Made by a program: the position numbers and the translations under genes. Shown piece by piece: positions 1 to 6,784 of a stretch of DNA of 64,000 bases. Position 1 is the stretch's first letter, and each line of letters starts with the position of its first letter. Under the pieces are notes generated by a model, which saw only the letters and a list, made by a program, of their open reading frames with translations, was not told the origin of the DNA and made no database searches. The stretch is from Paragemmobacter straminiformis. Lineage in GTDB: Bacteria; Pseudomonadota; Alphaproteobacteria; Rhodobacterales; Rhodobacteraceae. The stretch covers positions 337,825-401,824 of the forward strand of contig NZ_JACLQD010000005.1 in assembly GCF_014243445.1 (NCBI RefSeq), given 5' to 3'.

Positions 1-32
1 GGATCAAGGACATGATCGCGAAGTTCAAATGA
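1..32 (+). CDS. 3' end of an unidentified gene (partial)
   Basis: The first bases read in frame as IKDMIAKFK followed by TGA at 30-32. This stop overlaps the ATG of the next gene in an ATGA arrangement, so the two are probably co-transcribed and translationally coupled. Nine residues are too few to identify the product. Confidence 0.55.
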   Translation, partial: IKDMIAKFK

Positions 33-835
33 CCGTCGCCACGCTGGCCGATGTGCTGGGCGGACCCCGCGCCGTGGCGGGGCTTGTGGTGCTGGGCTGG
101 GAAGAGGCGCAGGCCTTTGTCGATGCCGCCGAGGCCGAGGGACGGGCGGTGATCCTGCAGGCCGGACCGGGGGCGCGGCGCTACATGCCGCTGCGCGTCT
201 GGGGGGCGATGTTGCGCACGCTGGCCGAGGGGGCATCGGTTCCGGTGGTCTGCCATCTGGATCATGGCGAGGGGTTCGAGACCTGTCTGCGGGCGGTGGA
301 AGCCGGGTTTTCCAGCGTGATGTATGACGGCTCGGCCCTGCCCTTGGCCGAGAATATCGCGATAACGCAATGCGTTGTCGAGATGGCGCGGGCGTCGGGC
401 GTGTCGGTCGAGGCGGAGTTGGGCGTGGTCGGCTATGCGGGGGGCGCCCTGTCGCAGGCGACCGATCCGGCCGAGGCGGTGGCGCTGGCGGCGACGGGAA
501 TCGACGCGCTGGCGGTTTCGGTCGGCAATGTGCATCTGATGACCGAGGCCGAAGCCGTCATCGATTTCAACGCCTTGCGCGCCATCGGGGCGGCGGTGCC
601 GGGGCTGCCGCTGGTGCTGCACGGCGGGTCGGGGATTGCGCCGGGGGTGCGGCGGCGGATCGTGGCCGAGACGGCGGTGCGCAAGTTCAACATCGGCACC
701 GAGCTGCGGCAGGTGTTCGGCGCGAGCCTGCGGAACGCGATGAAAGACCCTGCGATCTTTGACCATATCGGGATTTTGCGCCAGACCGTGGCACCCTTGA
801 CCGAAGCGGCGCGAGGGGTCATTCGGGAGCTGTGA
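29..835 (+). CDS. Class II (ketose-bisphosphate/tagatose-type) aldolase
   Basis: A 268-residue protein of the class II, metal-dependent aldolase family (FbaA/GatY/KbaY type). These enzymes cleave ketose bisphosphates to dihydroxyacetone phosphate and an aldehyde in the cytoplasm. Family features visible are CHLDHGEGFE near residues 83-92 (metal-binding His and catalytic Asp), VEAELG near 136-141, the zinc-ligand segment LHGGSGI near 203, and KFNIGTELR near 224, which is the phosphate-binding end of the barrel. It is shorter than glycolytic FBA (about 345 residues), so it resembles the tagatose-1,6-bisphosphate-type group more closely; the actual substrate cannot be told. The ATG overlaps the stop of the preceding gene, suggesting a sugar or polyol catabolic operon extending to the left. 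Confidence 0.85.
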   Translation: MTVATLADVLGGPRAVAGLVVLGWEEAQAFVDAAEAEGRAVILQAGPGARRYMPLRVWGAMLRTLAEGASVPVVCHLDHGEGFETCLRAVEAGFSSVMYDGSALPLAENIAITQCVVEMARASGVSVEAELGVVGYAGGALSQATDPAEAVALAATGIDALAVSVGNVHLMTEAEAVIDFNALRAIGAAVPGLPLVLHGGSGIAPGVRRRIVAETAVRKFNIGTELRQVFGASLRNAMKDPAIFDHIGILRQTVAPLTEAARGVIREL

Positions 836-944
836 GCGGCGAATCCGGCATGCACAGGTGATGCAGACGCTTTGAACGCGGGCTTCACGATGTGGTAAGG
901 TTCGGCGCAGGCGTGTCGGCAGGTTCGGGGCAGCGGTGGGAGCG

Positions 945-1955
945 ATGAAGGCGGCAGGGGATTTCGTCCCGAAGGGGGTGGCGCATGTGCCCGTGGCGAA
1001 GGTTGCCGAACCGCTGCGGCTGACCTTTGTCGTCTTGCCGAATTTCAGCCTGATCGCCTTTTCCTCGGCCATCGAGCCTTTGCGGATCGCCAACCAGCTT
1101 TCGGGGCAGGCGCTGTTCGAGTGGGAGGTGATCTCGGAGGATGGCGCGCCGGTGCGCTGTTCGAACGGGCTGGCGGTGAATGTGGATCGCGGCCTCGGAG
1201 AGACGAAGCCGAAGTCGATGGTCTTTGTCTGCGCCGGGGTGGAGCCGGAAAAGAGCGCGTCCAGACGGGTGGCCGATTTCATCCGCGGCGAATGGCGCAA
1301 GGGGCGGGTTGTGGGCGGGCTGTGTTCGGGGGCCTATGCGCTGGCCAAGGCGGGCATCCTCGAAGGGCGCAAGTTCACTCTGCATTGGGAGAACCTGCCG
1401 CCCTTTGTCGAGACATACCCGAAGCTGAAACCCGTCGAGCAGCTCTACGTGATCGACGACCGCATCCTGACCTGTGCGGGCGGGGCGGCGGCGACCGATC
1501 TGTTCATCGAGATCGTGGCGCGGAATTTCGGCGCGAAACTGGCCGATGCGGTGCTGCGGATGTGCCTGCACGGCCAGCAGCGGCCCGCGCATCTGCGGCA
1601 GCGGATGAGCGTGTCCTCGACCATCGGCATCCGCAACCCCGTGCTGGTCGCGGTGATCGAGCGGTTCGAGGAGAACATCACCGGCGAGGTCGATCTGGTG
1701 GCGCTGTCGGCCGAGCTTGGCGTGTCGCGGCGGCAGGTGGAGCGGTTGTTCGAGAAGCATGTGGGCGTGTCGCCCAAGCAATATCTGAACGGGTTGCGGC
1801 TGGAACGGGCGCGGGGGCTGCTGTCCGAGACCGACATGGCGGTGTCCGAGGTGGCCTATGCCTGCGGGTTCCAGACGGTGAACACCTTTTCCAAGGCCTT
1901 CCGGCAGCGCTACGGCACCCCGCCCGTGGTGGCGCGGCGCGGGCGGGCGGGGTAG
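945..1955 (+). CDS. GlxA-family transcriptional regulator (DJ-1/PfpI-like domain plus AraC HTH)
   Basis: A 336-residue DNA-binding regulator. The N-terminal half is a class I glutamine amidotransferase-like (DJ-1/PfpI) domain, with the nucleophile-elbow sequence GLCSGAYAL. The C-terminal 100 residues are an AraC-type double helix-turn-helix (LSAELGVSRRQVERLFEKHV and VAYACGFQTVNTFSKAF). This is the architecture of GbdR/CdhR-like regulators of choline, betaine or carnitine catabolism. I chose ATG 945 because GGTGGGAG lies 2-9 bases upstream; an in-frame GTG exists at 936. It lies alone between the aldolase and purQ, so the regulon cannot be inferred from neighbours. Confidence 0.85.
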   Translation: MKAAGDFVPKGVAHVPVAKVAEPLRLTFVVLPNFSLIAFSSAIEPLRIANQLSGQALFEWEVISEDGAPVRCSNGLAVNVDRGLGETKPKSMVFVCAGVEPEKSASRRVADFIRGEWRKGRVVGGLCSGAYALAKAGILEGRKFTLHWENLPPFVETYPKLKPVEQLYVIDDRILTCAGGAAATDLFIEIVARNFGAKLADAVLRMCLHGQQRPAHLRQRMSVSSTIGIRNPVLVAVIERFEENITGEVDLVALSAELGVSRRQVERLFEKHVGVSPKQYLNGLRLERARGLLSETDMAVSEVAYACGFQTVNTFSKAFRQRYGTPPVVARRGRAG

Positions 1956-1989
1956 GCGAGCCCTAGGCAGGTGCGCCGGGGATCGGGAG

Positions 1990-2170
1990 GCCGCGGAAGG
2001 GGGCCTTCTGCCCCCCTCTTGGCCTGCGGCCAATTCACCCCCCGAGGATATTTGGAGCAAGAGGAAGCTGGGGGCGGGCAAGCGGCCATGCCCTTTCGCC
2101 TTTGCGGAAAATACTCCACGGGGGGAGCGGCGCGGCACGCGCCGCGCGGGGGGCGTGAAGCCCCCCGTCG
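1990..2170. repeat. Two inverted GATATTTGG-type intergenic elements before purQ
   Basis: The gap before purQ contains no gene. It carries a GC-rich hairpin (GGGGGCC/CCCCC around 1998-2020) followed by CCCCCCGAGGATATTTGG (2039-2056) and CAAGAGGAAG. A second, degenerate copy in the opposite orientation has AAAATACTCCACGGGGGG at 2109-2126 and a GC hairpin at about 2127-2167. The same element recurs near 9.8, 15.9, 18.87, 22.07, 35.75 and 58.35 kb in this window. A role as transcription terminator is an inference from its position at gene ends. Confidence 0.6.
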
Positions 2171-2261
2171 CGCCATCGGCCGCGCTGCGGTTTCCGTCTG
2201 GAAGCGCGGGCGTGATTGCGCTAAGGGGGCGGCACATCCTGCCAGCCAGAGGGAGCGCCCC

Positions 2262-2930
2262 ATGAAAGCCGCCGTCGTCACCTTTCCGGGATCGAATTGC
2301 GACCGTGACCTTGCGCTCGGCTTCGAGAGGGCGGGGTTCGAGGTGGTGCGCGTCTGGCACAAGGACACGGCGCTGCCGGCGGGGGTGGATGTCGTGGGCG
2401 TGCCGGGGGGCTTTTCCTTTGGCGACTATCTGCGCTGCGGGGCGATTGCCGCGCAGTCGCCCATCGGGGTTGCGGTCAAGGCCCATGCGGCCCGGGGCGG
2501 CTATGTGCTGGGCATCTGCAACGGATTCCAGGTGCTGACCGAGATGGGGCTTCTGCCCGGCGCGCTGATGCGCAATGCGGGGCTGAAGTTCATCTGCAAG
2601 ATGCTGACGCTGAAGGTTGCGACCACGGACAGCGCCTATACCGCCGGATATGCCAAGGGGGCCGCCATCGAGGTGCCCGTGGCGCATCATGACGGCAATT
2701 TCACCATCGACGCCGAGGGGCTTGCCGCCTTGCGCGATCAGGACCGGATCGCCTTTACCTATGCCGCGAACCCGAACGGGTCGATGGCGGACATCGCCGG
2801 CATCCTTTCGGAAAACCGTCGGGTGCTGGGGATGATGCCGCATCCCGAGCGGGTGGTGGATGCCGAGCATGGCGGGACCGATGGCGCGGCGCTGTTCGCC
2901 TCGCTTCTGGGCGGGATGGCGCTTGCCTGA
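2262..2930 (+). CDS. purQ: Phosphoribosylformylglycinamidine synthase, glutaminase subunit PurQ
   Basis: A 222-residue class I glutamine amidotransferase that supplies ammonia to PurL for FGAM synthesis in purine biosynthesis, in complex with PurS. It shows the PurQ opening FPGSNCDRD, the GGFSFGDYLR oxyanion segment, the nucleophile cysteine in GICNGFQ (residues 85-91) and the catalytic His-Glu in PHPER near residue 195. ATG 2262 is chosen although the frame stays open upstream, because it is preceded by GAGGGAGC and gives the family length. purC and purS lie 55 kb away in this window, so purQ is separated from its partner genes here. Confidence 0.95.
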   Translation: MKAAVVTFPGSNCDRDLALGFERAGFEVVRVWHKDTALPAGVDVVGVPGGFSFGDYLRCGAIAAQSPIGVAVKAHAARGGYVLGICNGFQVLTEMGLLPGALMRNAGLKFICKMLTLKVATTDSAYTAGYAKGAAIEVPVAHHDGNFTIDAEGLAALRDQDRIAFTYAANPNGSMADIAGILSENRRVLGMMPHPERVVDAEHGGTDGAALFASLLGGMALA

Positions 2931-2951
2931 GCCGAGACCTGCCGCTGGTGC

Positions 2952-2981
2952 TTGAAGCGGGCTGTGATGCGCGCCTAGATA
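2952..2981 (+). promoter_or_regulatory. Predicted sigma70-type promoter for the dctB-like gene
   Basis: TTGAAG at 2952-2957, an 18-bp spacer and TAGATA at 2976-2981. The start codon follows only 6 bp after the -10, so the transcript would be leaderless or nearly so. Prediction from sequence only. Confidence 0.4.
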
Positions 2982-2987
2982 GGGGCC

Positions 2988-4751
2988 ATGCAGGACGCGG
3001 ACATTCCAACTGACGAAGCGACAGGCGGTCGCCGCATCTCGTGGCGCGTGAAGCTTGCCATCGCGTTGCTGGTGCTGATGGCATCGGGGGTGGTGCTGGT
3101 CACCAACCGCTGGCTGTCGGAGCGCTTTACCGAGACGACGCGCAACAGGGCCGAGCTGCGGCTTGCGCTTTATTCGGGCAACATGGTTTCGGAATTGCAG
3201 CGCACCTCGGTCGTGCCGCTGTTGCTGGCGGGCGATCCGGCGCTGGCCGATGCGCTGCGGTCGGGCAATTTCTCGGGCACGTCGCAAAAGCTGATACGGG
3301 TGCAATCCGAGATCGGGGTGGCGTCGATCGTGCTGCTGGACGGCGACGGGCGCACGGTGGGGGCGACGAACCGCAACCTGCTTGGCACGAACCATCGCGG
3401 ATCGGCCTATTTCATCGATGCGCAGCGCACGCAGGACACGGTCTTTACGGCGCAGGCGCGCGAGGGCGGGGCCTTCGAGTTCACCTATTCGCGGGCGGTC
3501 ACCGTGGATGGCAAGCCTGCGGGGGTGATCGTGGTCGCGGTCGATCTGATGAAATACGAACGCGCCTGGTCGGGGTTGCAGGATGCGGTGCTGGTGACCG
3601 ACAGCGAGGGGACGGTGATCCTTGCGACCGAGCCGCGTTGGCGCGGCTTGCCGATGGCCGAGGCTTTGGCGGCGAAGGATGTGACGACGACGCTTGGCCG
3701 CGCCTTGCAGGCCACGGCGGACTGGGCGCAGAACCCGCCCGACGCCTATGTGCGCGGCGAGGCGGTGATGAAGACCGAGGCGCGGGTGCCGTTTCGCGGC
3801 TGGAAGATGATGACCTTTACCGCCTATGATTCCGTGCGCGAGCGTGTGAACGGCATCCTTGCGCTCGAGATCATGGGTTTTGCCATCCTGATGGCGGCGG
3901 CCTTTTACGCGCTGTCGCGCAAGGCATGGTCGCAGTCGATCAGCTTCCAGCGGGAATCTGCGGAGCTGCGCCTTTTGAACGCGCGTTTGCAGCGGGAAAT
4001 CGCCGAGCGCGAGAAGGTGCAGAAAGACCTCGAGGTGGCCGAGCTGACGCTGGCGCAATCGTCCAAGCTGGCCGCCCTTGGCGAGATGTCGGCGGCGGTG
4101 AGCCACGAGTTGAACCAGCCGCTTGCGGCGATGAAGACCTATCTGGCGGGGGCGCGGCTTCTGTTGCAGCGCAAGCGGCCCGAGGAGGCGTTGTCCTCGT
4201 TCCAGCGGATCGACGATCTGATCGAGCGGATGGGGGCGATCACGCGGCAGCTCAAGTCCTATGCCCGCAAGGGAGGAGAGGCCTTCGAGCCGGTCGATCT
4301 GCGGCAGGCGCTGTCGAGCGCGCTGTCGATGATGGAGCCGCAGTTGAAGCTGCGGGTTGTTAAGATCACGCGGACCTTGCCGCGCCAGCCCGTGATGGTG
4401 ATGGCCGACAGGATCCGGCTGGAGCAGGTCATCATCAACCTGCTGAGGAACGCGCTGGATGCGACGCGGGACACGGTCGATCCGCAGATCGACCTGATCC
4501 TGTCGTCGGGCGAGGTGGCGATGCTGACGGTGCGCGACAACGGGCACGGGATCACGGATCTCGATAACCTGTTCGAGCCTTTCTACACGACAAAGAAACC
4601 CGGAGAGGGGGTAGGGCTTGGCCTTGCCATCAGTTCGGGGATCGTCACCGATCTGGGGGGGCGGTTGACGGCACGGAATGCCGAAAAGGGCGGGGCGGTC
4701 TTCGAGATGCAGCTTCCCCTGATCGGAAAGGAAATCGAGGCAGCGGAATGA
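2988..4751 (+). CDS. DctB-like sensor histidine kinase
   Basis: A 587-residue membrane histidine kinase resembling the C4-dicarboxylate sensor DctB. A transmembrane helix near residues 20-40 is followed by a periplasmic PDC/Cache-like sensing region (about 45-280) and a second helix near 285-310. Next comes a coiled coil, a HisKA domain with the phospho-acceptor in AVSHELNQPLAAMKTY (about 370-385), and an HATPase domain with N-box NLLRNALDAT, G1 DNGHGI and G2 GVGLGLAI. The cognate response regulator starts 7 bp downstream, so they form an operon. The ligand is inferred from family resemblance only; no dctPQM or dctA transporter is in the window. Confidence 0.85.
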   Translation: MQDADIPTDEATGGRRISWRVKLAIALLVLMASGVVLVTNRWLSERFTETTRNRAELRLALYSGNMVSELQRTSVVPLLLAGDPALADALRSGNFSGTSQKLIRVQSEIGVASIVLLDGDGRTVGATNRNLLGTNHRGSAYFIDAQRTQDTVFTAQAREGGAFEFTYSRAVTVDGKPAGVIVVAVDLMKYERAWSGLQDAVLVTDSEGTVILATEPRWRGLPMAEALAAKDVTTTLGRALQATADWAQNPPDAYVRGEAVMKTEARVPFRGWKMMTFTAYDSVRERVNGILALEIMGFAILMAAAFYALSRKAWSQSISFQRESAELRLLNARLQREIAEREKVQKDLEVAELTLAQSSKLAALGEMSAAVSHELNQPLAAMKTYLAGARLLLQRKRPEEALSSFQRIDDLIERMGAITRQLKSYARKGGEAFEPVDLRQALSSALSMMEPQLKLRVVKITRTLPRQPVMVMADRIRLEQVIINLLRNALDATRDTVDPQIDLILSSGEVAMLTVRDNGHGITDLDNLFEPFYTTKKPGEGVGLGLAISSGIVTDLGGRLTARNAEKGGAVFEMQLPLIGKEIEAAE

Positions 4752-4758
4752 GGGCAGT

Positions 4759-6087
4759 ATGGCGCGGGCAATGAAGGTGGCGATCGTCGATGACGAGGCG
4801 GACATGCGGCAATCGATCAGTCAGTGGCTGGCGCTGTCGGGGTTCGACACCGAGACCTATGCCAGCGCCGAGGATGCGCTGAAGGGGATCGGGCCGGAGT
4901 TTCCGGGGGTCGTGGTGTCGGACATCAAGATGCCGGGGATGGACGGAATGGCGTTCCTGAAGCGGTTGATGAGCATGGATTCGGGGCTGCCGGTCATTCT
5001 GATCACGGGGCATGGCGATGTGCCGATGGCGGTCGAGGCGATGCGGGTCGGGGCGTTCGACTTTCTGGAAAAGCCGTTCAACCCGGACCGGATGACCGAG
5101 CTTGCCAAGAAGGCGACGCAGGTGCGGCGGCTGACGCTGGACAACCGCGCGCTGCGCAAGGAATTGTCGGACGGGTCGGTCCTGATGAAGAAGCTGATCG
5201 GCGGCTCGCCCGCGATGGAGCGGCTGCGCGAGGATATCCTCGATCTGGGGCAGGCCGACAGCCATGTGCTGATCGACGGCGAGACGGGGACGGGCAAGAC
5301 GCTGGTCGCCCACGCGCTGCATGCGGTGGGGCCGCGGGCGTCGAAGAAGTTCGTGACGATCTCTTGCGCGGCGTGGAGCGAGGACCAGTTGACGGCCAAG
5401 CTGTTCGGCCCGTCGGAAGAAGGGACGATTCCGCTGGTCGAGGAGGCGCGCGGCGGGACGCTGTGTCTTGAGGACATCGAGGCGATGAGCCAGCCCTTGC
5501 AGGCGCGGTTGCTGACGCTGATCAACGAGCAGGGCACCCCGCCCGAGACGCGGATCATCGCCATCTGCAACGAGCATGCGCCGGACAAGACGCTTGAGGA
5601 TGTGCTGCGGTCGGACCTGTATTACCGGCTGGGGGCGATGACGATCCTGTGCCCGCCGCTTCGGGTGCGGGGCGAGGATATCCTGACGCTGTTCACCCGC
5701 ATGTCGGAGCAGTTCGCGGAAGAATACGGCTGCGACGCGCCGCAGGTGACAGCGCAAGAGGCGGCGCAGCTGTTGCAGGCGCCCTGGCCCGGAAACGTGC
5801 GGCAGCTGGTGAACATCGCGGAACGGGCGGTGTTGCAGAACCGGCGGGGGTCGGGGTCGATCGCCTCGCTTCTGATGGCCGACAACGAGGCGACGGGGCC
5901 TGCGATGACGACCGAAGGCAAGCCGCTGAAGGAATATGTGGAAGCCTTTGAGCGGATGCTGATCGACAATACGATGCGGCGGCACAAGGGCAGCATCGTC
6001 GCGGTGATGGACGAGCTGTGCCTGCCGAGGCGCACGCTGAACGAGAAGATGGCGAAATACGCGCTGAGCCGGGGGGATTATGTTTGA
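4759..6087 (+). CDS. DctD-like response regulator lacking the sigma54 GAFTGA loop
   Basis: A 442-residue NtrC-family regulator. It has a receiver domain with phospho-acceptor Asp about 55 (VVVSDIKMPG) and Lys in EKPFNP. The AAA+ domain has Walker A GETGTGKT near residue 174 and a degenerate Walker B GGTLCLEDI. A C-terminal Fis-type helix-turn-helix ends RRTLNEKMAKYAL. The L1 loop that normally carries GAFTGA is shortened (KLFGPSEEGTIP), so contact with RNA polymerase sigma54 is not expected; Rhodobacter NtrC, which works with sigma70 polymerase, is a precedent. ATG 4759 follows GAGGGCAGT; ATG 4771 is an alternative. It is paired with the kinase upstream, and its 3' end is duplicated downstream. 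Confidence 0.85.
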   Translation: MARAMKVAIVDDEADMRQSISQWLALSGFDTETYASAEDALKGIGPEFPGVVVSDIKMPGMDGMAFLKRLMSMDSGLPVILITGHGDVPMAVEAMRVGAFDFLEKPFNPDRMTELAKKATQVRRLTLDNRALRKELSDGSVLMKKLIGGSPAMERLREDILDLGQADSHVLIDGETGTGKTLVAHALHAVGPRASKKFVTISCAAWSEDQLTAKLFGPSEEGTIPLVEEARGGTLCLEDIEAMSQPLQARLLTLINEQGTPPETRIIAICNEHAPDKTLEDVLRSDLYYRLGAMTILCPPLRVRGEDILTLFTRMSEQFAEEYGCDAPQVTAQEAAQLLQAPWPGNVRQLVNIAERAVLQNRRGSGSIASLLMADNEATGPAMTTEGKPLKEYVEAFERMLIDNTMRRHKGSIVAVMDELCLPRRTLNEKMAKYALSRGDYV

Positions 6088-6325
6088 GCGGCGGGAGGGC
6101 GAAATCTGACGCAGATTTCGCGGCGATTTTTGGCGCAAAAATCGGTGGGGGCGGGGGGGCGCGGAATGCGCTGTGCCTGCCGAGGCGCAGGCTGGCCGAG
6201 AAGATGGCGAAATACGCGCTGGGCCGGGGGGATTGGGTCTGAGCGGCGGGCGGGCGAAAACCGGCGCGGATTTCGCGGCGATTTTTGGTGCAAAAATCGG
6301 TGGGGGCGGGGTAGGGCGGAATTTG
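6016..6325 (+). repeat. 155-bp tandem duplication of the dctD-like gene's 3' end
   Basis: Unit 1 (about 6016-6170) holds the last 24 codons of the dctD-like gene plus two palindromes. Unit 2 (about 6171-6325) repeats this with a period of 155 bp, including codons for LCLPRR, EKMAKYALGRGD and a stop at 6240-6242. The second copy has diverged by scattered substitutions and has no start or upstream coding sequence, so it is a non-coding relic. Gene tail and palindromes were copied as one block. Confidence 0.8.
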
Positions 6326-6361
6326 CGTCAAATTCCGCCGCGTTTTCTGAGTCAGAAAACG
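6100..6361. repeat. Six 21-bp palindromes in three pairs
   Basis: Palindromes lie at 6100-6120, 6124-6144, 6255-6275, 6279-6299, 6317-6337 and 6341-6361. Members of each pair are always separated by 3 bp. The first has arms CGAAATC/GATTTCG around TGACGCA; the fifth has arms CGGAATT/AATTCCG around TGCGTCA. The first four have centres in one orientation and the last two in the opposite orientation. They probably act as bidirectional terminators between the dctD-like gene and rne; this is inferred from position and dyad symmetry. Confidence 0.7.
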
Positions 6362-6399
6362 TTTGCGCTGCCCGCCTTTGCCACAGGTGTTAAATCTCC

Positions 6400-6784
6400 C
6401 ATTGTGTTTGCCGCCGCTTTCCCGCTAGGGTCGAAGGGTGCGGGTTGAATCCCGCTGTAGAATTCTCTGCCCCATTGCAGGTCGCGCCAGACGCGCCGCG
6501 ACGGGGGAGTCGGATCGGCCGCAAGGTCGTCAGTTTGCCCGGCCAAGTCTTTGACGCAAGCGGGCTTTTGTCAGCAGAGCCCTCTAAAGGGGTTCTAGAG
6601 AGAACCGCGATGACGCGTGCAATGACGAGCGAGAGAGGAGAGGGCTGCCCGACGGGCAGGACCCCGCCACTCGCCCTGCGCCGCCTCGCCCGAACAAGCC
6701 GCCCTTTACCAGCAGATGACGGACCACGTTTGGTGCTTGCACCATCGGGGCCGGATCGGCCGCGCCGGGGCGCATTGGAACACC
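6400..6784 (+). promoter_or_regulatory. Long 5' leader of rne
   Basis: There is no convincing gene between the palindromes and the RNase E start. The stretch contains small stem-loops, for example GGTTCT/AGAACC at 6591-6606 with loop AGAG. It is likely the rne untranslated leader. In enterobacteria the rne leader mediates autoregulation by RNase E cleavage; whether that applies here cannot be seen from sequence. Confidence 0.4.

Noticed and set aside
885..4805. A 1306-codon open frame on the minus strand across the regulator, purQ and dctB genes
   Set aside because: It is antisense to three recognisable genes, is rich in Arg, His, Pro and Gln as expected for a high-GC shadow frame, and has no recognisable domain.
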